Program-made: the position numbers and the translations under genes
The notes under the pieces: model-generated
What the model saw: only the letters and a program-made list of their open reading frames with translations
Databases searched by the model: none
What the model was told of the DNA's origin: nothing
From: Anaeromyces robustus
Lineage: Eukaryota; Neocallimastigomycota; Neocallimastigomycetes; Neocallimastigales; Neocallimastigaceae
DNA length: 50,000 bases
Reading direction: 5' to 3'
NCBI GenBank assembly: GCA_002104895.1
Contig: MCFG01000245.1
Location: 1 to 50,000, forward strand
Shown here: positions 10,423 through 33,600 of the stretch, piece after piece
Position numbering within the stretch: the first letter of the stretch is position 1
Layout of the letters: every line of letters starts with the position of its first letter

Positions 10423-13400
10423 TTTATTTTATTATATTTTATTTTATTTTATTTTATTTTATTATATTTTCTTTTATTATATTATATTATATTATATTGT
10501 ATTATATTATATTATATTATATTATATTATATTATATTATATTATATTATTATTATATTATATTTTATTCTGTTTTATTATATATTCATGTATATTATAT
10601 TTAATTTTTAATAATATATATAAATATATAAATATAATAGAAAAAAGAGGTGATGGTGATGATGAAACACCTCCAGTACCTGAATCAATGTCTAAATTAG
10701 CTAATGAAAGAGGTAGACATCGTTCACCAAGTCATCGTTCAAGTTCAAGACCTCGTTCTTCTTCTCGTCATCGTTCATCATCTCGTCCAAGAAGACCAGA
10801 TGAAAGTTCTCATAAAAGATCAGATGATAGTATTCATCATCGTCGTACAGGTTCACATTCTCATGGTACATATAAATCTTTACCAAGACCAAATCGTAGT
10901 GGTAGCTCTTCTGGAGATTCCTCAAAAATTGGAAGAAGTCATATACGTAATTTATCAACTACTGGTTCACCAACATCAGCTTCATTACCTCGTCCACGCC
11001 GTACAAGTGATGATGGAAGTATATCAGAATCAAGAAGTCATCATCGTCGTGAAAAAAGTGATACTGATGGTTCAGCATCATTATCTTATGGTCATTCACG
11101 TTCTCATTCACGTACAATGGTTAATGGTTCATCATCAAAAGATAATGAAACAACTCGTAATAATTCATCAACTACACTTAAAATAAGTTCAAATATTGAT
11201 GATATATTACCTGATTTTCATGATATTACAACAAGTAGTCCAAAAACTTCAAGTGGTATTTTTGTTGGTAATCCTCCACCACTTGATTTAGGTCTCGATG
11301 GTAATAATCTTTCTATGCTTGATTTGAATTTTAAATCAGAATTTTCATTCAGTATGGATCCATTTGATAAAAATAATACAGCGCCAAATAAATCCGCTTT
11401 AGCTAATTCAACTTCAATATTTGATAATAAAGAAACTGGAAGTGGTAGTCCACTTTCAAAAGAAATTACATCATCATTAAGTAAAGATAAAAGTAGTAGT
11501 AGAGATAGAGATAGAGATAAAGATAAAGAAAAAGAAAAAGATAAAAGTAAAGAAAAAGATACAACTTCTGCTTCTATTAATAGTTTAATTCCTCCTCGTG
11601 GTAATAGTCGTTCAACAAAGACTATACATGAAAGAGAGAAATTAATGGCTCTTGCGGATAAAAAGGCAAATCGTAAAGTTGAACAATTAGAAAAAACTTT
11701 AGAAAAAGAACGTAAAGCCTATGAAGAAAATAAAGAAAAGTATCGTCATAAATTGAAAAGATACGCTCAACAAATTAAACTTTTACAAAAACAATTAAAG
11801 AGTAAAGATAATAAAGAAACTGAAGATTATTTAACATTACTTGATCCAAATGCTAATGCTTCTGAAAGAGAAAAAGAATTAAAAGAACAAAATGAAAATT
11901 TACATGATAAAATTATTGATTTGAATGTAAAATTAGAAAAAGCAAATGATAATGTTAACTATTTACAAGATATTGAAACAACATTAACAAATGAAATTCA
12001 AATTCTTATGGATGAAAAGGATGAAATACAACAACAACTGGATAAATATATGAAAAATAATAATGTTGATGAAAAACATAAGAGAGAAGATTTAATTAAG
12101 AAATTAGATGATATGAAAAATGAAATTAGAAAAGTACGTGATGAAAATAGTTTATTAAAAATGTCTGAACTTAATCAGGCTAATGAAATTGAACAAGCAA
12201 GACATGAAAGAAATAATATTCAAAAAGATTATAATGCTCTTCAAGAAAATTATAAAAAGTTTAAGGAACGTGTTGTAAAATCAAATGATATAAATTCTGA
12301 AATTGCTAAGAATTTAGAAAGAGAAAAAGCAGAATCTGAAGAAAAGGTAGAACGTATAAAGGAAGAATTAGAAGAAACAAAGAGATTACTTAAAGAAAAG
12401 GAAGATGCTCTTCAAGATTACAAAAATAATTTAAGAAAAACGTTAAACCGTTTTAGTACCTTGGATAAAAACTTTGAATATGAACAATTAATGAAATCAC
12501 CTACTGAGGATGATAAAGACTTACTTCGTCCTATTAATAAACTTATTGATATGACTAAGGATACTATGAATGAAAACCAAATGGAATATAAAAATTTAAA
12601 GGAAAAATATGATGCCTTAACAGAAGAACTTCAAGAAAAGAATAAATTATTAGAAGAAAATGCCAGTAATAATGATGATTATAATGATTTAAAGAATAAA
12701 TATGAAAAACAACAAGATGTTGTTATTGATCTTCGTAAACAAATTGATAATTATGAGGAGAAATTAGAAATTAAAGAAATTGAGTTAGCTAAAGCTATGC
12801 TTAAAGAATTAATTATTACTGATAAGGATGAAACCATTAGAAAATTAGAACAAGAAAAGGAAGCTCTTTCTCGTTCAGCTAATAATAGTAATAATAGTCT
12901 TATTGATTCCTTAACAAGAGAAAAAGATGAACAAATTAAGAAATTAGAAGAAGATAATGATAAATTAAGAGAACGTTGTGATGAATTTGAAAGAGAAATT
13001 GCTCTTAGTAATACTAGTGAATTACAAGAAGAAGTTGAAAATCTTCAACAATCCAATAAGGAACTTCAAGAAAAATTGAAGAGAGCTGAAGAAAATGCTT
13101 CCGATACTTATCTTGAAGAAATCAATGATCTTTTAAAGAAATTAACTGATGCTGAAGAAGAAAGAGATAAACTTAGTCGTGATGCTAGACGTGATAAAGA
13201 AAAAATTGAATCTTTAGAACAAAAATTAGAAGAAAGAAGTTTATCTTCTAGTAATAGAGATCTTCAACTTTCAGAAGAAATTGAAAATCTAAAGAGTGAT
13301 AATAGAGCTTTAGAAGAAAAGAATAGATATAATGAAGAAAAGATGATGGGTTACACTAATGATCTTGATAATTATAGAAAGAAACTTGATAAGTATGAAG

Positions 13401-16400
13401 AAGATGCTATAGAATATAAGATTAAGGTTTCAAAGTTAGAAGGTAATATACAAGACCTTTCTGATACAAAAGAAAAATTAACAAAGAAATTAGAAGAAAG
13501 TGAACGTGAAATTGAACAATTGAACCGTCAATTTATGAGTAAGGATCGTGAATCTAAAGAAGATCATGAAAGATCATTAAACAATCTTTATGATAAGATT
13601 AGAGAAAAGGAAGTTGAATGTCAAGATTTAGAATCTTCTTTAAGTAATTATAAGAGAATAGTTAATGAAAGAGAAGCTGAATTAGATGCTTATATAGATA
13701 AATGTAGAAAGAAGGAAGATGATATAGCCGATTTACAAGATTCATTAAAGGAGCTTAAGGAAGAACTTTTGAAATCAAAACAATCTGAACAAATGTTAAA
13801 TGATAAACAATCCAAGGAAATAAATAATTATACCACACAAATTTCACAATATGAAAAGAATATTGAAGATTTGAATGCTAAACTTGATATGACAGAAGAT
13901 GAAAATAGAGAACAAATTGCAACTATAAATCAACTTAAGGATGATATTGAAATGTTACAACTTGAAAATGATAAAAAGGAACAACAATATCAAGATCAAG
14001 TTAAGATTTGTAATAATTTGAAGGAAGAAATTAATTCACTTAATACAAATATTGAAAACCGTCGTCTTTCCAGTCAAAATAATAATGCTCATATGAGTGA
14101 ATTAGAAGAAAAATTATTAGATGTTCAAAAATATAATCGTGAATTATCAGATCAAGTTAGTGAACTTACTATGAAATTAACTGAAACAACTTCTGAACAT
14201 AAGCAAAATGTCCTTGAATTACAACAAACTATTCAAAAGTATAAGAATTCACAAGAGGATGATCAAAAGAAACTTGAAGAAACACGAAAATTATTAGATG
14301 ATGCTGAAATGAAATATGAAGAGGCTACTCGTAACTTAAACGAACTTGAAGATAAGAATGATGATCTTAACCATCAAATTAATGAACTTAACCTCAGACA
14401 TAACGCCGTTGATGAAGAGAATAAAGATATTATTGATCGTTTGAATAGAGATTTAGATGAATCCTATGATATAAATGAAAATCTTAATGAAAAGATTAAT
14501 CATTTGAAGGAAACTATTGAAGAATTAAGAGATACCATTAATGTTCCTAAATGTTCCATTGAAGTACAAACCAGTCCAGAGGATGATCCAAATGTTCTTC
14601 ATGAACGTCTTTTAGAAATGAATGATGATTTAGAAGCCGTTAAAGATGAATGTAATCATCTTAGAGAATTATTAGATAAGGCTAATAGTCAAATTGAAAA
14701 TAATGCTAAAACTTATGAAATTACTATTGAAGAATTAAGTAGAAAGAATTCTTCTCTTTCTGAAGAATTAACGAATAGTAATAATCAATTAAAGGATGCA
14801 AGTGATAATTTACAAGATGAATTGTCAAGTGCAAAAGAATTACTTCGTCAACGTGAAGAAGAACTTTCTCGTAATCATACCATGTTACAAGATCTTGAGG
14901 ATGAACTTGCTGAATCTAAGAATATTATTCATGATTTAGAAAATGAACTAGATATTTCAAAGAAAACATTGAATAGTATGAGAGATAATTCTGATAATAT
15001 GAAGGAAGATAATCAACAATTAAATGAAAAGATTTCTGATTTACATGAAGAAATTAATTCATTAATGATTAAGAATGAAGATATTAAGGAACAATTGACA
15101 AGAGCACTTGAAGATCTTGAAGATAAGGATAAACAAACGGAACAACTTCAAAAGGATTATCAATATGTTCAAAAGAATAATGAAGAATTGAATAATACAT
15201 TTAAGAAAATGGAAGATAATATTAGAGAAATTAGTGAAGAAAGAGAAGAATTAAATATGAAGGTTCATACCCTTAATGATGAAATTGAAAATTTGAATAT
15301 TCAAATGAATGAATGGATTGAAACTGCTGATAGTCGTGCTAAACGTATTCAATCCATGGAAAAGGAAATTGAAGAATTAACAAAGAAACGTGATGAATTT
15401 ACAAATATTGTTGGTAAGAATGGTGGTAATAATAATGTAGATATTAATGAAGTTATTCAACAAAAATTAGATTTAGAAAAGAAGGTTTCAGAATTGGAAG
15501 TTATGCTTGCTGTAGCTTCTAAAAAAACAAATGAATATGAAGGTCGTCTTTCAACAGCTAGAATTAAGCGTAATACTAGAAATTCAACTTATGCTCGTTT
15601 AACCATGAATTTAATGGAACAAACTAATCGTGAAAGTGTTCTTAAATCTTCTAATTCTCTTTTAAAGGATCAATTAGATGATGAAAAATTAAAGACTAAT
15701 AATTTAAGTACTGCAGTCGATAAACTTCGTGATGAACTTTCTAATTTAAGAAAGGAAAAATTAGCTAATGAAACTGAATTTAAGAAACAAATTAGTTCAT
15801 TATCTAGTAAACTTCAATTAATTCAATATGATACTGATAATTTAGTACAATCTATATATTCTGAAATTATTAAATTATCTGATAAAGAAAAGGCATCCTT
15901 TGCTGATATTTTGAAAGAATATAAATATCATGATAATGATGATATTATTCAAAAATTGGATGCTGTTGAAAATCAACAAATTGAATCAAATGAAATGGTT
16001 GATAGTTTGAAAACAATTATTGAAGATCAATTAAATGAATTAGAAGAATTAAAGGAAAAGGTAAAGACATTAGAAGATAAGAATGAAAGTTTAAGAAGAA
16101 GAGTTAAACAAGAAGCTGAAGAATTTACTTCTCAATTAAAGGCATTAGAAGAAGTTAATGAAAATCTTGTACAACAAATGATGGAAGATAATGAAGAATC
16201 TGAAGAATGTGTAAGAAAATTAACTGAAGGTTATATGCTTCAACAAGAAGAAGCCGATAAACAATATAAACAAATCAAGAGTCAATTAGAAAAGGCTGAA
16301 AGTGAATTAATAAATACTCGTAAAAAACTTAATGAAACCACAGAAGAATTAGATAATTGTAAACAAGATTATGAAGAACAAATGAATATGTTATTACAAC

Positions 16401-16438
16401 AAAATATTGAATTAAGTACAAAACTTGCTGGAATGTAA
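9238..16438 (+). CDS. Giant coiled-coil protein, about 2,176 residues
   Basis: Three exons: 9238-9261 (MSDFSSRI), 9445-10156 and 10641-16438; both introns keep phase. The first ~250 residues are basic and Ser/Arg-rich, with five copies of (D/S)IYGT(V/I)xR(K/S) near residues 62, 80, 99, 155 and 174 and two RERERE-type tracts. A Ser/Arg/His-rich, probably disordered stretch follows. From about the LMALADKKANRKVEQLEKTL segment (base 11645) to the C-terminus the protein is almost unbroken heptad-type coiled coil, with a short break at SIEVQTSPEDDP (base 14559). No motor, membrane, kinase or known C-terminal targeting domain is visible. The shape fits a cytoskeletal, spindle-pole, Golgi or nuclear-envelope scaffold; the sequence does not say which. 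The intron at 10157-10640 is long for this locus and holds a ~40-base T run. Confidence 0.9.
9601..9975 (+). repeat. Five-copy IYGT peptide repeat inside the coiled-coil gene
   Basis: The decapeptide (S/D)IYGT(V/I)(P/T/S)R(K/S)x is encoded at about 9601, 9658, 9715, 9883 and 9940. Spacing is 18-19 residues except where an Arg/Glu tract of about 37 residues is inserted between copies 3 and 4. Tyr is invariant. Likely a short binding motif; partner unknown. Confidence 0.8.
10157..10640 (+). repeat. Repeat-filled intron of the coiled-coil gene
   Basis: This 484 bp intron contains a T run at about 10374-10420, a TTTTA run and a TATAT/TTATA run to about 10560. The short ORFs that run through it are reading frames of repeats, not genes. 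Confidence 0.75.
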
Positions 16439-18038
16439 TAAATTGAAAATAAATAAATAAATCAATAAATAAATCAATAAACAAATCAATAAAACAAATA
16501 AATAAATCAATAAAATAAGAAAAAGAAAGAAAAAAAAAAGGAAGATAGAAAATGAAATAATACTAATACTAATAATAATGATAATAATAACTATACCAAA
16601 ACCAAAACCAAAACCAAAACAAATATATATATATAAATAGAAAAAAAAATACCAACCGAGCACTTATAAATAAATTTAAATAAAAAATTTCTTTTTTATA
16701 TATGATTTCAATAATTATTCCTTAAATATTCAATTATTAAAATAAACAAATATTATCCTCAATAATTATTAACAACTATGGTAATAAATATAAAAACAAT
16801 ATCAACAATAACAATTGTAATAATAATTATAATAATTATAAATAATAATAATAATTTTATTTTAATTCAATCAAAATAAAATAAAATAAAATAAAACAAA
16901 AATTTTTATAATAAAATTAAATAAATAAATATATATTTATTTGCATAATAATTTATATAATTAATAAAATTAATAAACAGTAAATCATTTAGAATATAAA
17001 GTCAAGTAAATTATAAGCTTATCAATTAAATTTTTAATTTTAAAGATTATAAACAATTAAATGTCATGAATAATAATTATAAATTATTTAAAACAAATAA
17101 AACAAAAAAAAAATTATCAAAAATTGCAATAATAATATATATAAAAAAAAAACAAAAAAAAAAAAAAAAAAAAAAAACAATTAACAATTATTATTATATT
17201 GTTTTTATTGTTTCCTTTTTTTTTTTTTTTGATAGTTATTCAACTTTTATAGATTAATTTATTATTGTATATTCCAATGGAATAATATACCATAATACAA
17301 AAAGTAAAATCAGAAAAAAAAAAATTCATTAATTTTTTTTTTATTGATTTTCATTATAAATAATAAAACAATATACTATTATAAACTATCTGTAATTATA
17401 TTTTTTTTAATATAAAAAAAATTATTATATATAAAATAATTTTTTTTTATTAATTGAAGTATATATTTATAAAGGTCTCTTTAATTATTTAAATAATATA
17501 TATATTTATTTCTTTATTATTTATTATATATATATTATTATTATAAATAATAATGTATAATTTATATTGATATTATTATAAATTTATATAAATTTAATGA
17601 TATTATTAATTTTTCAATATAAAAAAATATATTATAAGGTATATATATAATAATTATGTAGTTATAATTCAACATCTCTTTTTAGAGAATTTGTTTTAAA
17701 TTACTTTACTTTTTTTTTTTTTTTTTATTTATATATATCTTTAATAAATTTTATATATACGATATATTGTATATTTATTTATACTTTAAATATTATTAAT
17801 TTTTTTTTATAAATATAATAACAACTATAAATAAAATATAATAAAATAAAAAAAAGAAAATAAAAAAAAGGTGTATATATATATATATATATATTTAATA
17901 ATAATTCATGTTTTATTTTATATGAATATGTATATAAATATATTTAATAAACAAATACTATTAATAGGTATTTATTATTGATATATATTATTTATTTATT
18001 TATTTATTTTTTTTATATGTTATATATGTAATATAACA
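16439..18038. other. Convergent 3' intergenic region
   Basis: The coiled-coil gene (+) and the FAM161-type gene (-) end toward each other here. It contains an AAATCAAT run (16450-16510), an ACCAAA run (16595-16620), homopolymers and AT repeats. I see no gene. Confidence 0.7.
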
Positions 18039-19021
18039 TTATATATATACATTGAAATCATCAATATTTAATCCATTTGTTTTAATAATATCATTGAATC
18101 TTTCTAGTGGATTTATTTCTTTTTCTGGTTTACTTTTTTTCGGTATATAAGGTGTTTCAAAAAGATAGTTTCTATTATTATTGATATCTTCGTATATATT
18201 TTTTATTTTTTCTTCATATTCTAATAATTAAATATATATATTTAAAGTATATATATATATAATATTTTTTTTTTAGTGTTAAAATATATTTATATGATAT
18301 GATTTTTAAATAATAATAATAAAACTTACTTTTATCTAATATTTCTTGTTCTTTAGTATTTTGTAAAAAGTAAATATATAAGAAATATTAATAAATTTAT
18401 GATATTAAATTTTTATATAAATATATTATATAATAAAATATTATAATAAAAAACCTTTTCTATTTTGGATTCCTTTTTCTTTTATTTCTTTTTCATAAAA
18501 ATATTTTCTGAAATATAGATCTTTTAATTTATCATGAACATAATTTTTTATTTTCTTTATATTATTATTATAATAAATATTATTATTTAATTTTTTTTTT
18601 GTCAGTAAAAATGTAATAAAATTATAAAATTTCTTTGATGTTTATTATATATTAAATATTGATAAATAGTAATAATTACCAACTGATCCCTTTCTTTATC
18701 TTGCCATAGTTCCTTTTCAATTTCTTTATATAGTTTTTCTGATTCATCTTTTTCAATTATTGATTTGTTTCGTAAAATCGAACTTCTGGTATCTTTATAA
18801 GTATTTGTAGGTTGCATTCTAACTTTTTGTAATATTAATTTTTCATGTTTTGCTTTTCTTTCCATTTCTTTTTTTTCTTCTTTATATTTTTCTATTAATT
18901 TCTTTTCTTTGAGTTCTTTATATTTTTTACTATTTATTTTATATATGGATGGTATATCTTTTGAAATATTTGGATGAAATTTATGTTCTGGAGTTAAATG
19001 TGCATATTTATCAATTTCTAA

Positions 19022-19078
<57 letters not shown>

Positions 19079-20431
19079 ATTATTAATTATTATTATTAAT
19101 TATTATTATTAATTATTATTATCATTATTATTATTAATATGGTAATAACCTTTCATTTTTTTATATCTATTATAACCATCTTCAGCTGCTGTTTGAACAA
19201 GTTTAAAAACTATATTATTTTTTATTTTTTTATTCTTTTCATTATTCTTTTCTTTTTCTTTTTCCATTTTTTCCTTTTATATATATATATATAGTTTAAA
19301 TATAGATTAATATATATTTTTGCCAGGCTTTTATTTATTAAAGAAAACATAATATTAAAATTTAAAAAAATACTTGTTGCTTCTTTAAATCTCTTTCATC
19401 AAAGCTAAACGGCTTTAATATTGATTTCCACATATTTAATTTCATATTTACATTTTCTTTATGTCTTAATTTTGATTGTTCTACAATACTATCATATCTT
19501 GATTTTATTGTTATTTTCATTATTGTTAATATTAAATGCATTTATATATATTATAATATATATATTTGTTAATAATGATAAAATTAAATACTAATTTATT
19601 TATTTATTTATTTATATCGTTAAACAAATATTTATATATAATCCAATATAAATAGAATAATACTTTGGTTTTAATATATCTTTTGGGCAAGGCTTTGCAA
19701 TAAATTGAAAGCTATTCCTTTCTTCATTTTTTTTCTTTTCTTCTTTTTCTTTAAGATAATTGTTAATATTTTTTTGAATTATATCTTTTGGTGGATCATT
19801 TCTTTTTTTAAAAGTGGTGGTCTTTTTTTTTATTTTTTTCTTTTTTATTTCTATCTCTTCATTTACTTTATTTTCATTTTCATCTTTAAAATCGTAATTT
19901 TTATCATTCTTTATGTATTTATTATACACATATATTTAATTTTCAAGAGATAATAATATTAATAATTATGATAATAGTAATAATATATAAATTATTACAA
20001 TAATAAAAAGTAATAGGATCATTTACTTCACAATGTTGAGCTGAATATAAAGCTTGATTATTATATTCAATTTCACCACAATCATCAAATAATTCATATT
20101 TTCTATTTTCTATAAAATTTCTATTTAAAAGAGATTGTAGATATTCAAAGAAAACCTTTGCTTCTTCTTCATTATTCATCTTTAAATGATTAAAGATATC
20201 ATCTTCATCTTTTATTATATTTGAGATATATGAATTTGAAAAAAGATGTTGATAATCTGTTTTTAAATTATGTTCTTCTTGATATTCTCGTATTCTTTGT
20301 TTACATTGTAATTGCAATTTTTGAAGTACATCACAGTAAGAATCATCTTCATTAATATCAATATCTTCTACATCATATCCATAAAATTCTGAGTTATATT
20401 TATTAAAGTATTTTCTTTCATTTTCATTCAT
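18039..20431 (-). CDS. FAM161-family basal-body/centriole protein
   Basis: Eight exons: 20431-20027, 19908-19664, 19497-19374, 19273-19150, 19017-18680, 18554-18455, 18350-18330 and 18220-18039, giving 512 residues. All seven junctions keep phase. The family blocks appear in order: FIAKPCPKDI near residue 204, RHKENVNMKLNMWKS, KPFSFDERD near 246, and TPEHKFHPNISKDIP further on. In animals FAM161A/B bind microtubules at the centriole and ciliary base. The N-terminal 135 residues are acidic and the rest is Lys/Glu-rich with coiled-coil character. Exon 7 is only 21 bases. Finding this family fits an organism with flagellated cells. Family assignment is from remembered motifs. Confidence 0.82.
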
Positions 20432-21187
20432 TTTGTTAATATATATATTTTTATGTTCTTTTTTTTTTCTTTTTTCTTTTTTCTTTTTTTAAATTATATA
20501 TAATAGAAATATAAAATATTAATGGTATATGTGTTATAATAATTGATATGTATTTATAACATTGAAAACAATTAAATATAAATATATTTCATATTTTCCT
20601 CGATAAAAATCTTGATTAATTTTACTAGTTCTAATCTATAAACTTAAATATTAATTATGATATTTTGTTTATAAAATATGTTATTTAATTTATTTGATTT
20701 TTATTGGATGAAATAATTTTAAAAATTTTAATTTTAAATAATAATAAACACTAAACATTTATCACTTAGTTAACAAAAAAAGAAAGAAAGCAAAAAAGAA
20801 AGAAAAAAAAAAGGAAAAATATATATATTTTTATATTTTTTTTGTAATTTATAAAAAAAAAAAAAAAAAAGGAAAAAAAATAATTTTTTTGCAATTTATA
20901 TTATCTTTTTTATTTTTTATTTTTAGTTTATATTTAATATAAAAATATTTATATTAAATAATTATGTAATTTATGAAAAATATTTTTGTATTTGTTTCAC
21001 TTTAAAAAGTAAAAAATTAATTAAAGAATAATTAAAAGTCTATAATTATTTTATTTTAGTTAAATAAAATATAAATATTTTTATCTTGTATAAAATGATA
21101 GGTTAAATTCAACATATATATATATATATGAAGTATGTAATAAGTTTATTTATTAAGTTTCTTTTCTTTCTATCTTTTTTTTTTTTA
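20432..21187. other. Gap between LRR/IQ gene end and FAM161-type start
   Basis: AT-rich, with purine-rich runs (20775-20880). It should hold the 3'UTR of the upstream gene and the promoter of the FAM161-type gene. No gene seen. Confidence 0.65.
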
Positions 21188-30113
<8,926 letters not shown>

Positions 30114-30438
30114 TTGACTTATTAATTAAAAAATGATTATTAATTATCATTTAATAGAATTTTTAATCTGTCATAAAAAAAGGTGTTAACTACATTCATA
30201 ACAGCATATATAAGTATTATAATTACATTCACATATATATATTCATTTATATATATTACAAATATTATTTTATTATATATAAAATGTAAAAGTTAAATTA
30301 AACTTTAAAAATCTAATAATACTTAACACATAATCTTTTTTTTAAGTAATTTTTTTAATAATATATTTTTTTAATAATACATTTATTAGAATTTATATTT
30401 TTTTAAAACAGAAAAAAGTAATAATATATTATTTATTA
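30114..30438. other. Gap between CCDC180-like end and LRR/IQ gene start
   Basis: 325 bp with no coding signal. It must hold the 3' end of the upstream gene and the promoter of the LRR/IQ gene. I looked for an RFX X-box (GTNRCC..RGYAAC) and did not find a convincing one. Confidence 0.6.
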
Positions 30439-30526
30439 TTAGATATAATTTTTATCTTCTTTATCATTATCATTATTATTATCATTATTATTATCATTAT
30501 TATTATTATTATTATCATTATTATTG

Positions 30527-30579
<53 letters not shown>

Positions 30580-30610
30580 TGCATTATTTTCATTATTTGT
30601 ATTATTATTA

Positions 30611-30686
<76 letters not shown>

Positions 30687-33600
30687 CAGCAGCAGTAGTA
30701 GTAATAGTAGTGGTAGTGGTGTTGTCAACAGAAGTAGTAGCAGAGTTAATATTATTATTTTTATTAGTTTTTTTTCTATTATTATTACTATTGTTGTTGT
30801 TGTTGATGTTGTTGTTAATGTTGTTGTTGTTGTTTTTGTTGTTGTTTTTGTTGTTATTGTTGTTGTTATTAAATCCTTGATGAATATATAACGCATCTAT
30901 ATACATATATTTTTTATTTGAAGTAGCATTAATATCTTCTCTAAATTTAGATATTAATGAATTTAATATTGTAATATGCTCATTATATTCATTAAAGAAT
31001 TTTTTAATATATTTATTTCGATGTTCAATAACATTTAAGAATCCATTATTATAAGCTTCAATTGAATCTGTATATGATGATATTCTAAATGGCGTTTTGA
31101 TATCAACATTTATTTGTAATAAACTATAATCAATATATAAATCTTCTTTTTTAATTTCATGTTTTTCTTTAATTTCTGTACTTTCCGAAATCTCTACATT
31201 ACTTCCACTATTTACACCATTTTCTAATCCATTAATTTCTTACATAATAAATTTTTAAAATAAATGATATCATTATTTAAATAATGCATTAATTATTTAA
31301 TATATAATAAATATTAATTATTATAATATTAATATTTACCTTGCTTCTTTTTTCTATAAGATGGTGATCCCATTATATTATATAAAATTTCAGTTACATA
31401 AAGATTATATTCGGAAAATTTCTGTATATTTGATATACAAATATTATAAATATCATTATATATTTTATCAACATCTGACAATTTGTGTTCCTTTTCTGAA
31501 ATAGCTTGTTCTTTATATTTTTCCAGTTCAGCTTTATTACAGTATGGTTTTATTAATAATATATCCACTTCCTTCATTATACATAAATAAAATTATAATA
31601 TTAATATTTATCATTTATTTCTATATAGTTAAAATAATATGTAACTATTTATTATTTTACATTTCTTTGTAGAATAGCTTGTATTTGTTTATCAAAATGA
31701 CTCATTTTTTTTAACCATTGAATATTTTGTAATTTTTGAACATTTAAATATATAGATTTAAATATTTTCTTTGAAATTGTAGTAGAAATATTATATAAGG
31801 TATCATCCATTATTTTTTCATAATCTTATATAAAAAATAATAAAAAATAATTATTATTAGAAAAAAAAGTATTATAAAATAAAATAATAATCGTAATAAT
31901 TTAAATACCATCTATAAAAAGTTCCTTTTTATTTATTATATTATCTGTTTTTTTTGAAAATTCTTCATTAACATATTCTTTAAATTTTCCGACATCAGGA
32001 AATTTCTCAGAAATATTTGTTGGATCCTTAAAGAAAGAATCCCCAATAGCTATTACTGAATTATAACAATTCACTTTCATTTCCATAACCATTTCTTCAA
32101 AGTTACTTTCAATAACTTCTTCCATTTTATTAATATCAAAATTTTTCTTTTTTTTGTTAAATGAATCTGAAGATGCTTTAATTTTATTTTTACTTAATTT
32201 TTTCTTATTCATTTGAACTTTTCCTCTTTTTAACCATTCACTAAAATTAATAAATTCGATTGAATGCATCATGTCATAATATGAATCTCTACTTAAATCA
32301 TCTTTAAATCCTAATAAATAAATTCCAAGAATATTAAATATTTTTTTTGTAATAAAAACATATGAAAGTATTTGTGAAATTATTTCTAAATTTCCTTTCT
32401 ATTAATTATTTAATACAATTTTATATATCAATATATTTAATTTTAATATTTTATATAAAATAATAATTTTAATACATAATAAATTATAGTACTTTTTCAA
32501 GTTCTTTATATAGTGTATCAATTTTTTCTTTTCCTTCTCTAATTTCTTTATTAAACATTTTTATTTTAAATACCTATTATATATATTAATATATCCCTTT
32601 ATTAAGGTGAACTTTCAAAGTTATTTGATAAATTATATATATATATATATATATAAATATATAATTTTTAAATAATTACAGATGCCAATATTTTCATATC
32701 AAAACTCTTTATATTCTTTCTGACAGTTTCATAAAACTGGTTTTCACATAATCTCATTTTAATTCTTCCATTTATATATAGCAAACGATTTTCTAATTCA
32801 TTCTCTATAGATATAATTTTTTGATTAAAACTATTATAATATGGCTTAATATCTTCATATATTTTTTCTCCATTTTTAATCATTTCCCATGCATAAGGGT
32901 TCTTTGTTCTTGATTCCCTTATCATAAGTCGTTTCTGTATGTATATATATATATTAAGTTACTTATTAGTATATTATTATTATTTACTTAAAAAAAACTA
33001 TATTACAAAATAATTACGTTATTATATTCTTCAGTTGCTTTATCAACCAAAACTTTCAATTGATCAATTTTATCTTTTGTTTTTTTCTCAAATTTATAGT
33101 GTGTATCTGATGTAATTTTATCAGAAGGCATAATTAAATATTCATTCATTTCTTCAATAAGTTTTTTAGCTTTATCTTCTAAATCATTAATACTATTTTT
33201 ATAATTTTTCTTCATTTCTTCCATATTGTAAGTTAAAATTTCAGCTTCTATAATAGCTTGACTTTTTTGATCACTAATTTCAGCTATAATAGTATATATA
33301 CCAATATATTATAAAATGTTATTTTCTTTCATATATATTTTTTAAAAAGCAAAATTTTTATTATTTATTTTAATTTATATTTACCAAGTTTTTGTTCATA
33401 TACAACATCTTCTTCACCATTATGATAAAATTCTTGGTTAAATTTATTCTTTATTTTTTTTAATTTAATATTTAAATTTTTATATAATATCTTTTCAGCC
33501 TCTTCCATCCAATTATCAATGTTTTTTATAAATATAGATCCAAAATGTGTTCTGAAATTTGAAATTAAATCATGTGGAATATCATTTAATTTAATAGCTT

